64,000 bases of DNA from a candidate division CSSED10-310 bacterium. Its GTDB lineage: Bacteria > CSSED10-310 > JAFGJC01. Below the pieces are notes generated by a model, which was not told the DNA's origin, made no database searches, and worked only from the letters and a program-made list of their open reading frames with translations. The stretch is from positions 62,001 to 126,000 of the forward strand of contig JAFGLW010000013.1 of the NCBI GenBank assembly GCA_016927905.1, read 5' to 3'. Shown one piece after another: positions 1 through 7,267 of this stretch (positions within the stretch are counted from its first letter, which is position 1; every line of letters begins with the position of its first letter). Both the position numbers and the translations under genes were made by a program.

Positions 1-20
1 TTTATATGCGTTCTCTCTTC

Positions 21-38
21 AAAAACCGGCGATGCCGG
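21..38 (-). terminator. Short hairpin plus U-run after mraZ
   Basis: Reading leftward just past the mraZ stop, CCGGC-ATC-GCCGG is followed by five T. A 5-bp GC stem with a 3-base loop and a short U-run is a weak intrinsic terminator or attenuator. It could tune read-through from mraZ into the rest of the dcw operon. Confidence 0.4.
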
Positions 39-479
39 CTAGGTTCCGTTTGCCATTTCATCCGCAAGTTCTTCGAGTGAAGGCGATTCGCCCGTCACTT
101 TTTCCCACCTTTCAGGATTCCAGATTTCAACCTTGTTGATCGCTCCGATGATCATCACATCACGATCAATACCCGCATACTCCTTCTGATCCGGGGACAG
201 ATTGATCCGGCCTTCCGGATCGACAACCACCTGATCCGACCGCATTCCCCAGAACCGCTGAAGTTTCCGGGTCCGCTCTGCAAACGGAGAAAGCGCGTCG
301 ATGGCGGTTTCCACCTGAGTCCACATGGATTGGGGATAAAGCTGCAGACACCCATCGATTTTCAACAGTGTGATTTCCATTCCGTTGGTTCCGGTGAGCA
401 GATCCCGCAGTTTTTTGGGTATGCTCAACCGTCCTTTGCCGTCGATCTGCTTGCGTGTGATTCCAGTCAATCCAGTCAA
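39..479 (-). CDS. mraZ: Transcriptional regulator MraZ
   Basis: 146 residues, the usual MraZ length, with two SpoVT-AbrB-like halves. The first carries DGKGRLSIPKKLR near residue 13 and the second carries DPEGRINLSPDQKEYAG; both match the duplicated D-x-x-G-R-hydrophobic motif of the family. MraZ is a DNA-binding repressor of its own division/cell-wall (dcw) operon, so rsmH and ftsL probably follow off the left edge. The start is a TTG at 479; a second in-frame TTG lies 9 bases later because of a perfect 9-base tandem repeat. A GGGGAGA ribosome site lies about 10 bases upstream. The usual N-terminus (MFRGEYEHTID) is replaced by a short, different leader. Identity is confident; the exact start is less so. 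Confidence 0.95.
   Translation of the reverse strand: MTGLTGITRKQIDGKGRLSIPKKLRDLLTGTNGMEITLLKIDGCLQLYPQSMWTQVETAIDALSPFAERTRKLQRFWGMRSDQVVVDPEGRINLSPDQKEYAGIDRDVMIIGAINKVEIWNPERWEKVTGESPSLEELADEMANGT
462..479 (-). repeat. 9-base tandem repeat at the mraZ start
   Basis: The unit TTGACTGGA (leftward) occurs twice in direct succession and each copy begins with a TTG in the mraZ frame. The gene therefore has two equivalent start codons three codons apart. Confidence 0.8.
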
Positions 480-530
480 TCTGCCGGTTCTCCCCGGTGC
501 ACAACCGATACCCCATCTCCCGATTCAGAG

Positions 531-565
531 TGGGAAAAATCGGGAATAATTGGGATTTTATGGGA
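531..565 (+). promoter_or_regulatory. MraZ-type operator: four 10-bp-spaced repeats
   Basis: TGGGA, CGGGA, TGGGA and TGGGA begin at 531, 541, 551 and 561, exactly one per 10 bases. MraZ from other bacteria is known to bind direct TGGG-type repeats separated by 5 bases upstream of its own gene. The array lies 52-86 bases upstream of the mraZ start and touches the predicted -10 box, as expected for autorepression. Assignment rests on spacing, motif and position. Confidence 0.8.
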
Positions 566-594
566 TTATCGCAAATCGTCGGTCAAACTGTCAA
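565..594 (-). promoter_or_regulatory. Sigma-70-type promoter of mraZ
   Basis: Leftward, a perfect TTGACA (594-589) is followed after 18 bases by GATAAT (570-565), preceded by TGC as in an extended -10. Predicted transcription start is near 558, inside the MraZ repeat array. Confidence 0.7.
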
Positions 595-634
595 TAGGGG
601 ATTGTTCTATAGCCTCGCTTACGAGATGTTCTAT

Positions 635-663
635 TTGCCAAATCCTCACGAAACAATTAGAAT
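635..663 (+). promoter_or_regulatory. Probable promoter of the PilZ gene
   Basis: TTGCCA (635-640), 17-base spacer, TAGAAT (658-663), about 40 bases before the PilZ start, which has a GGTGGAGA ribosome site. Together with the mraZ promoter this accounts for the 480-705 gap. Confidence 0.5.
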
Positions 664-705
664 AGCGACGTAGATTAAATCCGGAGAAAATCAGAGAGGT
701 GGAGA

Positions 706-1044
706 ATGTCTGCAGGTGAAGCCAGCAAGCAGGTCCATAAGCAGCGCCAGTATCCGCGAAAACCGATCAAGACGAATGTGTATTATCAATACAACAATGT
801 TCGACTGAACCGGATTTACGCCGGATCGGGGCACACGGTCAATTTATCCATGAAAGGAGCTCTGATCCGGATCGAGAACTATCTGCCGCCGCGGGCGGAA
901 GTGGAGCTTTATATTACGATGAAGGATGGGAAAGAAGTCAGCACGCTTTCCCAGGTTATCCACTGTCATCGGGTCGCCTACAATGTGTATGAAGTGGGTG
1001 TTCAATTTCTGAGGGTCGGAAAGAGCAAGCAAGCGGCCTTGTGA
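706..1044 (+). CDS. PilZ-domain protein
   Basis: 112 residues consisting essentially of one PilZ domain. The c-di-GMP-binding elements are both visible: R14-x3-R18 (RQYPR) and N46-L-S-x-x-G51 (NLSMKG), so ligand binding is likely. No membrane segment or partner domain is fused, so it probably works as a cytoplasmic adaptor that docks onto another protein when c-di-GMP rises. A family-2 glycosyltransferase starts 11 bases downstream, which makes polysaccharide synthesis or surface behaviour a reasonable guess for the regulated process. The target cannot be read from sequence. Confidence 0.88.
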   Translation: MSAGEASKQVHKQRQYPRKPIKTNVYYQYNNVRLNRIYAGSGHTVNLSMKGALIRIENYLPPRAEVELYITMKDGKEVSTLSQVIHCHRVAYNVYEVGVQFLRVGKSKQAAL

Positions 1045-1054
1045 GCTGTATTGA

Positions 1055-1804
1055 TTGTTTGCCGGGCGATCTGATATTTTCCCGGCCGTGAACACACTTT
1101 GCGATCTTGGATTGTCGGTATTCATCCCCGCACATAATGAGCGTGAGAATCTGGAGCCTCTGATCCGTTCCTTTGCCGAAATTCTCCCCGGTCTTTCACC
1201 GGATCCAGAGCTGTTAATAATTGATGACGGCAGTGATGACGGGACCGGGGAGCTGGCGGATGAACTGGCCCGGACCATCCCGTTTTTAAAGGTGGTGCAT
1301 CATCGGGTGAACCGCGGATACGGTGCCGCCCTTCAGAGTGGTTTCCGGGAATCGACTCGGGAACTGGTATTTTACACCGACGGGGACGGTCAATTCAGGA
1401 GTGAGGATCTGGCGGGCATTTTACCTTTGATCGAGCAGGCGGATATTGTGAGCTGCTTCCGGACCAGGCGTTGTGACCAGTGGTATCGGAAACTGAACAC
1501 GACCCTGTTTGAATGGACGGTCCGGTTGTGGTTCGGTTTAAAAGTCAAGGATCCCGACTGTGCGTACAAGATATATCGCCGGAAGGTTCTGGAAACCATA
1601 TCGATGTCGTCTGTGGGCGCCATGATCGACGTCGAAATGCTTCTGCAGGCGCAACGTGCCGGATTCAGAATCGTCCAGACGGGTGTCACACATCTGCCCC
1701 GTCGTTCGGGAGAATCCAGTGGTTCCGACATCCGGGTGATTTTCAGGGCGTTTCTGGAAATCATGAGCTTGTGGCGTCGGCTGGGTTACCGATTCAGGCG
1801 TTGA
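1055..1804 (+). CDS. Family 2 glycosyltransferase (DPM1-like)
   Basis: GT-A fold enzyme, 249 residues. It has FIPAHNERENL near the N-terminus, DDGSDDGT for nucleotide binding, NRGYGAALQSG and the acidic DGDGQF metal site. This resembles polyprenyl-phosphate mannosyl/glucosyl transferases, which move a sugar from a nucleotide to a lipid carrier at the inner membrane face. No C-terminal membrane segments are present. The frame opens with TTG at 1055; a GTG at 1088 (MNTLCDLGL) would remove an atypical 11-residue leader. It follows the PilZ gene by 11 bases and is probably co-transcribed. Donor and acceptor are unknown. Confidence 0.88.
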   Translation: MFAGRSDIFPAVNTLCDLGLSVFIPAHNERENLEPLIRSFAEILPGLSPDPELLIIDDGSDDGTGELADELARTIPFLKVVHHRVNRGYGAALQSGFRESTRELVFYTDGDGQFRSEDLAGILPLIEQADIVSCFRTRRCDQWYRKLNTTLFEWTVRLWFGLKVKDPDCAYKIYRRKVLETISMSSVGAMIDVEMLLQAQRAGFRIVQTGVTHLPRRSGESSGSDIRVIFRAFLEIMSLWRRLGYRFRR

Positions 1805-1876
1805 CATCCGGGAATTGTCGCGCGTAATTTGGTTTCGGAAGCAGCACCGGAAATTTATAAACCAAGGGAGGCGATC

Positions 1877-3067
1877 ATGAAGTTATCAGCCCGGGCAGTC
1901 GGTTTACCGGCCAGCCCGATACGGAAATTGGTGCCGTTTGCGGATGCCGCCAAATCGAGGGGGATCCATGTATATCATTTGAATATCGGGCAGCCCGACA
2001 TTCGAACGCCCGGATTGTTTCTGGATGGAATCCGGGGTTACCGGGCGGATGTTCTGGCCTACGGGCCTTCGAACGGGCTGCTGTCGTATCGGCAGGCGTT
2101 GTGCCGGTATTACGACAGCTGGAACATTCCGTTGACGCCGGATGAGATTTTCGTTACGACAGCGGGATCCGAAGCGTTGTTGTTTTCGATCATCGCAATT
2201 GCCGATGCCGGTGACAATGTGATTGTCATGGAACCTTTTTATACAAATTACAATGGATTTGCTGCGATGGTGGATGTCGAAGTCAGGGGCATTCCCACTT
2301 CCGCGGATGATGGATTCGCGGTTCCTGCGTCGGAAAAGTTCCTGGAAAAAATCGATTCGCGTACCCGGGGAATTCTATTGTGCAATCCAAATAACCCCAC
2401 CGGAGCGGTATACCCGGAATCGGATTTGAAGCGCCTGGTCCGCCTGGCCGAGGATCACGATCTGTTCATCATTTCGGATGAAGTGTATCGGGAATTCACC
2501 TATGGGGACACTTCCCACACCTCCATTTTACAGATCCCGGATCTGGACGGCCGTGCCGTCATGGTGGATTCGGTGTCCAAGCGGTATTCGGCTTGTGGGG
2601 CCCGCATCGGGTGTATTGCCTCTCGAAACCGGGATATATTAACGGCCGTGATGAAAATGGGACAGGCCCGTCTGTGTCCTCCCACGCTGGAACAACTCGG
2701 AGCGTCTGCCGCCGTGGACACGCCCGCAGAATATTTCCAGCGGGTCATCTCGGAATATGAACTCCGGAGAGACACTCTTTTCGGGGGACTGATGGAGATT
2801 GACGGAGTATTCTGCAGGAAACCGGACGGAGCATTTTACATGATGGTTACCCTTCCCGTCGACGACTCCGACCGGTTCTGCCAGTACATGCTTGAGGATT
2901 TCGAATTGAGCGGGCGCACGGTCATGATGGCCCCGGGAGCCGGTTTTTACGCCACACCGGGTCTTGGTTTGGACCAGGTTCGGATGGCGTATGTGCTGAA
3001 ACAGGAGGATCTGGTTGCTTCGGTCGAAATTCTGAGGGAAGGTTTGCGTTCGTATTCAGGCGGGTAG
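1877..3067 (+). CDS. Class I/II PLP-dependent aminotransferase
   Basis: 396 residues from ATG 1877, chosen because AGGGAGG lies 6 bases upstream and the protein then begins MKLSARAVGLPASPIRKL, normal for the family. Aspartate-aminotransferase-fold hallmarks are NIGQPDIRTP for substrate binding, the cofactor motif NPNNPTG, SDEVYREF with the Asp that pairs with pyridoxal nitrogen, and the Schiff-base Lys in DSVSKRYSACGARIG. The family transfers amino groups between an amino acid and 2-oxoglutarate or another keto acid; specificity cannot be assigned. The longer frame from 1829 has no ribosome site. Confidence 0.9.
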   Translation: MKLSARAVGLPASPIRKLVPFADAAKSRGIHVYHLNIGQPDIRTPGLFLDGIRGYRADVLAYGPSNGLLSYRQALCRYYDSWNIPLTPDEIFVTTAGSEALLFSIIAIADAGDNVIVMEPFYTNYNGFAAMVDVEVRGIPTSADDGFAVPASEKFLEKIDSRTRGILLCNPNNPTGAVYPESDLKRLVRLAEDHDLFIISDEVYREFTYGDTSHTSILQIPDLDGRAVMVDSVSKRYSACGARIGCIASRNRDILTAVMKMGQARLCPPTLEQLGASAAVDTPAEYFQRVISEYELRRDTLFGGLMEIDGVFCRKPDGAFYMMVTLPVDDSDRFCQYMLEDFELSGRTVMMAPGAGFYATPGLGLDQVRMAYVLKQEDLVASVEILREGLRSYSGG

Positions 3068-3078
3068 ACGGCATCGGG

Positions 3079-3906
3079 ATGGACGCAGACGGAAAGATCA
3101 GACAGTATTGGAAGTGGCTGTGGACGGGATACCGCAGCGGATCCTGGAACATGGGATGCGACGAATGGCTTCTGGAGACATCCGGGGAGCGGCAGGGGCC
3201 GGTTCTGCGTTTCTTTGGCTGGGATCCCCCCACGCTTTCGATTGGCCGTGCCCAGCCTCTTGACCGCCATGTCGACCTGGAGCGGTGCCGACGGAAGGGG
3301 GTGCCGGTTATCCGGAGGATGACCGGGGGCAAGGCGGTATATCACGACCGGGAACTCACCTATTCGATCATCGGATCATCCGGATGTTTTCCTTTTGACG
3401 GAAATCTGCTGTCTTCATACCGGATCATTGCTCTCGGATTTCTGAAGGCGTTTCGAGGGATGGGTATCGATGTCCGGATGGCAGAGCCCCGTCCGGGGAG
3501 TTCCGGTGGTGCGGTTACCTCGTGTTTCGCGCAGCCGTCCGCTTATGAGATTCTGGCGGCGGATCGGAAAATCCTGGGATCCGCTCAAAAAAGGACCCGT
3601 AACGGCGTTTTACAGCATGGTTCCCTGCTGCTCGACTACCGTCATGCCGATTGGCTGGAACTGATGAAACGACGTGGGGATGAATCTGCGGATCGAGTGA
3701 CCTCGATTCTTCGGGAAACGGGCCATATTCCGCCGGTGGATGCACTCATGACGACCATCCGGGAAGGATTTGCCCAAAGCCATGGTATTCAATTCGAACC
3801 GTTGCTGGTGACCGATGAAGATGCTGTGCGGATTGAGCATCTTGCATCCGGAGGATACCCGGACCTATCGTTCCCGGATGGTTGTGAACGTCTTGACACA
3901 ATCTGA
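3079..3906 (+). CDS. lipM: Octanoyltransferase (LipM-type) / lipoate ligase family
   Basis: 275 residues of the biotin/lipoate transferase fold. RRMTGGKAVYHD (79-90) with LTYS forms the lipoyl pocket, and CFAQPSAYEI places a Cys at 149, where LipM octanoyltransferases carry the acyl-accepting Cys150. LipM moves octanoyl from acyl carrier protein onto GcvH or E2 domains, the first step of lipoic acid synthesis; LipA would then insert sulfur. Lipoate ligases of the LplA type lack this Cys context, so LipM is preferred. Starts 11 bases after the aminotransferase stop. Symbol assigned by motif only. Confidence 0.75.
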   Translation: MDADGKIRQYWKWLWTGYRSGSWNMGCDEWLLETSGERQGPVLRFFGWDPPTLSIGRAQPLDRHVDLERCRRKGVPVIRRMTGGKAVYHDRELTYSIIGSSGCFPFDGNLLSSYRIIALGFLKAFRGMGIDVRMAEPRPGSSGGAVTSCFAQPSAYEILAADRKILGSAQKRTRNGVLQHGSLLLDYRHADWLELMKRRGDESADRVTSILRETGHIPPVDALMTTIREGFAQSHGIQFEPLLVTDEDAVRIEHLASGGYPDLSFPDGCERLDTI

Positions 3907-3957
3907 GTATCCCGGTACGCTTTTGATTACCGATCTTTGTCTTCGAGAGGAAGAAAA

Positions 3958-6393
3958 ATGGCCATTAACAAACAAAAAATATTGAAGAATGCCGCAAAAT
4001 ATACCAAGAAGAATCAATACGAAAAAGCGATTGCGGAATATCGGAAGCTGACTCAGGAGGATTTTGGTGAACCGAGTCTGGCAAATGTGCTTGGCGATTT
4101 ACTGATACAGTCCAAAAAAATAAACGAAGCGCTGGCGGAATATGAGAAAGCCGGTCAGTATTATGAGGAAAAGGGATTTCTTCCCAAGGCGCTGGCGATC
4201 TACAAGAAGATCCTGCGTCACGATCCCAAGCTTCCCCGGATTTACGAAAAACTGGCGCAATTGTATTCCGATCAGGGATTGATTCAGGATGCCATCACCC
4301 AGTATGAATTCCTGGCAAAGCACCATGAGCATGAAGGGAAAACCGAGGATGCCCTGGATGCCTACCGTCAAATAGCGGATCTGGATCCCTCTAATCTGGC
4401 CATTCGGGAGAGACTGGCCACGTTGTATTCCCAGCAGGGATTTCCCGAAAAGGCGTGCGCGGAGCGGGTCAAGGTCGGGGAGCGATATATCAAGAGGGGG
4501 GAGATCGATACGGCAATCCGGAATTTTGAGATGGGGCTGCAGGAGGTCGAGGGGGATGATGCGGCGTTGAGCGGTATTGTATCGGCCTATCTCACCGACA
4601 AGCGGACGGATGAAGCCATTCAGGTTTTGAAGCAGCTGCTGGAAAAAAATCCCCGGAACATCGGTGCATTGAGTACTCTGGGTCGTGTTTACATGGATTC
4701 GGGAATGCTGGATGAAGCGGTGGAGGTCTTCAACAAGGTTTTTGAGCTGGATCCGTCGCAGGAGGGTGTAAATGAAATACTCGGCCGGATCCACATTCTC
4801 AGGGGCAATTATCCGGAAGCGTTCAAGAGATTGAAGGACATCATCAATGTTGCCATGGAGCGGGAAGAGTATGAACGGGCACTGGGTATCCTGAGCCAGC
4901 TGCAGGAGCTGGAACCGGCCAATATCGCCATTCGGGAGAGGAAGATCGAGATATTTCAGAAACTGGACCGGGATGAGGATCTCAAAACCGCCTTCAGGGA
5001 CCTGGCTGAGATTTATTATGAAAAGGGTAGGTTGGAGGAGGCCTACAATATTTATGAGCGTCTTTTCTCCATGGATCCCCATGACAACCCGGTCAAACAG
5101 CGGTTCAATCAGATTTCCATCGAGCTGCGGGGACGGCCCATCGAGATCGGGAAACTGGTGGAGAAGCCCAGATTCGAGACCGTTGTGGAAGAGGATGTTC
5201 TGGAGGAGAAAGATCTGCTGGAAATGAGTCTTGATACGTTGAATCTGGATGATGAGGCCGCTTCGCTTGAATCCCTGTTCGACACCTCCGAGATCGAGAA
5301 GATATCCATGCCGGTTTTCCTCGATGAACCGGAAAGACCCGGGGAAATCGTGCCGGCGGCTGTCGGCGATGATGTTTTCTCTCTGGAGGGGGAGGATGAA
5401 GCGGATCTCAGTCCGGCGGAGGCAGTTGAAGTGCCTGCCGAGGAGCAGGTCCGCGAATTCCGTATCAAGGCGGGAGTCTTCATGAAGTATGGATTGTTGG
5501 AGAAGGCTGCGGAGCGGTTGAAGACCATTCTCCAGATTGTACCGGAAGATGATGAATCCATGGAAAAACTCATGGAGGTGTATGAACGGGCGGGTGAACC
5601 CGGCAAGGTTGCCGAGATCGGGACCCGACGGGTGGATATGGCGCTTGCGGCGGGGGATAAGAAACGGGCCGGGAACCTGTTGCGGGAAGCTTTGAAACTG
5701 GCTCCGGACAATGAATTATTGCTGGAGCGGATGGCCGATCTGGAATTGACTGGCGAAGTGGAGGAACGGGTGCCGGCGGGCGATTTTGTCCCCCTGCAAG
5801 ATATCAGCGGTCCGGGGGTGTCGGATGCCGAACCGTTCGCGGAGATTCCCGTGGAGGAGGCCGAAGTGGAGTATCCTTCGGGAGGAGATACCGCGGCTCT
5901 GGTTGAGATCGCCACCGAGCCGGAACGGGTGGAGAGTATCCAGGGTTTGGAGGTGGGTTCCGAACTGTCCAGTGATCTGGCCGAAGTGGTCAGGGAATTC
6001 CGTGAGGGCCTGGTGAGCAGGCATGAGACCCGGGATGTTGAAACCCATTACAATCTGGGTCTGGCATACAAAGAGATGGGTTTGTGGGATGAGGCCATTG
6101 AGGAATTCAAATTAACCCTGGATTTCCCGTCTCATATGACGGAAGGCGCCGATCTTCTGGCCATGTGCTATCTGGAGAAGGGGGAACATACGAAGGCGGC
6201 ATCCGTCCTGAATAAAGTCCTGAAGAACAAGGATCTGTCCACCGATCAGAAACTCGTCCTGAATTACGACCTGGGAGTGGTTTACAAGGAGGCCGGTCAG
6301 ACCTCGGAAGCGAAGGATATCTTCACGGAGATCAAGAAAACAAACAAGAACTACAGAGAAGTGGGCAGACTGCTCAAGGAACTCGGAAAGTAG
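3958..6393 (+). CDS. Large tetratricopeptide-repeat protein
   Basis: 811 residues from ATG 3958, which follows GAGAGGAAG; an upstream TTG at 3937 only adds seven codons. At least eight TPR units fill residues 10-390 (for example EKAIAEYRKLTQED, DALDAYRQIADLDP, DEAVEVFNKVFELDP). An acidic linker (about 420-510) follows, then a second TPR block (about 510-600), another acidic linker, and a C-terminal block with THYNLGLAYKEMGLWDEAI. No signal peptide or membrane segment, so cytoplasmic. TPR superhelices hold partner proteins; this architecture resembles scaffold proteins of myxobacteria and Geobacter (SgmX-like), but motility or pilus function is only a guess. Stands alone between lipM and a tRNA. 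Confidence 0.9.
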   Translation: MAINKQKILKNAAKYTKKNQYEKAIAEYRKLTQEDFGEPSLANVLGDLLIQSKKINEALAEYEKAGQYYEEKGFLPKALAIYKKILRHDPKLPRIYEKLAQLYSDQGLIQDAITQYEFLAKHHEHEGKTEDALDAYRQIADLDPSNLAIRERLATLYSQQGFPEKACAERVKVGERYIKRGEIDTAIRNFEMGLQEVEGDDAALSGIVSAYLTDKRTDEAIQVLKQLLEKNPRNIGALSTLGRVYMDSGMLDEAVEVFNKVFELDPSQEGVNEILGRIHILRGNYPEAFKRLKDIINVAMEREEYERALGILSQLQELEPANIAIRERKIEIFQKLDRDEDLKTAFRDLAEIYYEKGRLEEAYNIYERLFSMDPHDNPVKQRFNQISIELRGRPIEIGKLVEKPRFETVVEEDVLEEKDLLEMSLDTLNLDDEAASLESLFDTSEIEKISMPVFLDEPERPGEIVPAAVGDDVFSLEGEDEADLSPAEAVEVPAEEQVREFRIKAGVFMKYGLLEKAAERLKTILQIVPEDDESMEKLMEVYERAGEPGKVAEIGTRRVDMALAAGDKKRAGNLLREALKLAPDNELLLERMADLELTGEVEERVPAGDFVPLQDISGPGVSDAEPFAEIPVEEAEVEYPSGGDTAALVEIATEPERVESIQGLEVGSELSSDLAEVVREFREGLVSRHETRDVETHYNLGLAYKEMGLWDEAIEEFKLTLDFPSHMTEGADLLAMCYLEKGEHTKAASVLNKVLKNKDLSTDQKLVLNYDLGVVYKEAGQTSEAKDIFTEIKKTNKNYREVGRLLKELGK

Positions 6394-6414
6394 CTCCCGA
6401 ACCGTTACTTTATC

Positions 6415-6443
6415 TTGACGGATAATGGTTGTTTTGATAACAC
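6415..6443 (+). promoter_or_regulatory. Possible tRNA promoter
   Basis: TTGACG (6415-6420), 17 bases, TAACAC (6438-6443), about 35 bases before the tRNA. The -10 box is a weak match. Confidence 0.35.
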
Positions 6444-6477
6444 TTGACTGATCCGGTCTTCTGGAGTCTGTTTTCGA

Positions 6478-6550
6478 GCGGGAGTAACTCAGCTGGTAGA
6501 GTGGCAGCTTCCCAAGCTGCAAGTCGCGGGTTCGAATCCCGTTTCCCGCT
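6478..6550 (+). tRNA. tRNA-Gly (anticodon CCC)
   Basis: 73 bases that fold fully. Acceptor GCGGGAG pairs with TTCCCGC; D-stem ACTC/GAGT; anticodon stem GCAGC/GCTGC around loop TTCCCAA; T-arm GCGGG-TTCGAAT-CCCGT; U discriminator. Anticodon CCC reads GGG glycine codons. The 3' CCA is not encoded and must be added. A five-T run begins at the discriminator base and may end the transcript. Confidence 0.95.
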
Positions 6551-6625
6551 TTTTGGTTCCCGGACTGGAGAAATCCGGAACGGGATGAACCCGGGTGTTG
6601 AAAATTTTTTCAGGAGTCATAAATC

Positions 6626-7249
6626 ATGTTAGCGATCTTTAGGACACCGAAATCGGGAAAACCTGAAGGGCAGATGGAGGGGAACCGGCAGCAGATCACC
6701 CGTCCGTCTCCGTCACCCCAGACATCTCCACCGTATGGCGGCGATGATAGGCCGTCGAGAAATATCCCGTTGAAGCAGACACCCGACGGCATCCTGCATT
6801 CGATGGGTTCGGGACCCTCCACCACTTTGATCGGCAAGGGTCTTGTCTTTCAGGGTGAGATCGAGGGCAGCGGTTCCGTTCGCGTCGAAGGCCGGTTTGT
6901 CGGTAAACTCCGAATCAGCAACGAGGTTATCATCGGGGAAGAAGGGCTTGTTGAAGGGGATATCCAATCGAAAACCGTGTCGGTACTGGGCAAACTGAAA
7001 GGAAATGTCTCCGCGGAAGACAAGATCACAATCGACGTTTCCGGGTCCATGATCGGCGACATCTCAGCTCCCAGAGTCGTGGTGGCGGAAGGCGCGGTAT
7101 ACAAAGGTAAAATCGACATGGAATCCAAAGTGAAGCCGGTCGAAGTCAAACAGCGAGAACCCGAGACCAAGAAAGAAAAAGCGGATCAGCCGAAACCCAA
7201 GGCCGGCCAGCCCGTTGATTCGCCGGAGCCTGAAGAGGCGAGTGGTTAA
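6626..7249 (+). CDS. Bactofilin (polymer-forming cytoskeletal protein)
   Basis: 207 residues with CAGGAG before ATG 6626. The central ~100 residues are a bactofilin (DUF583) right-handed beta-helix built from short repeats: STTLIGKGLVFQGEIEG, GSVRVEGRFVGKL, GLVEGDIQSKTVSVLGKL, GNVSAEDKITIDVSGSMIGDI. Flanks are disordered: a Pro/Ser-rich N-terminus of about 60 residues and a Lys/Glu/Pro-rich tail of about 50. Bactofilins polymerise without nucleotide and place cell-wall or polysaccharide enzymes at membrane patches. The N-terminal segment is longer than in the minimal family. IspH begins 18 bases downstream. Confidence 0.92.
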   Translation: MLAIFRTPKSGKPEGQMEGNRQQITRPSPSPQTSPPYGGDDRPSRNIPLKQTPDGILHSMGSGPSTTLIGKGLVFQGEIEGSGSVRVEGRFVGKLRISNEVIIGEEGLVEGDIQSKTVSVLGKLKGNVSAEDKITIDVSGSMIGDISAPRVVVAEGAVYKGKIDMESKVKPVEVKQREPETKKEKADQPKPKAGQPVDSPEPEEASG

Positions 7250-7267
7250 CGCTTCTTTTAACAATGC

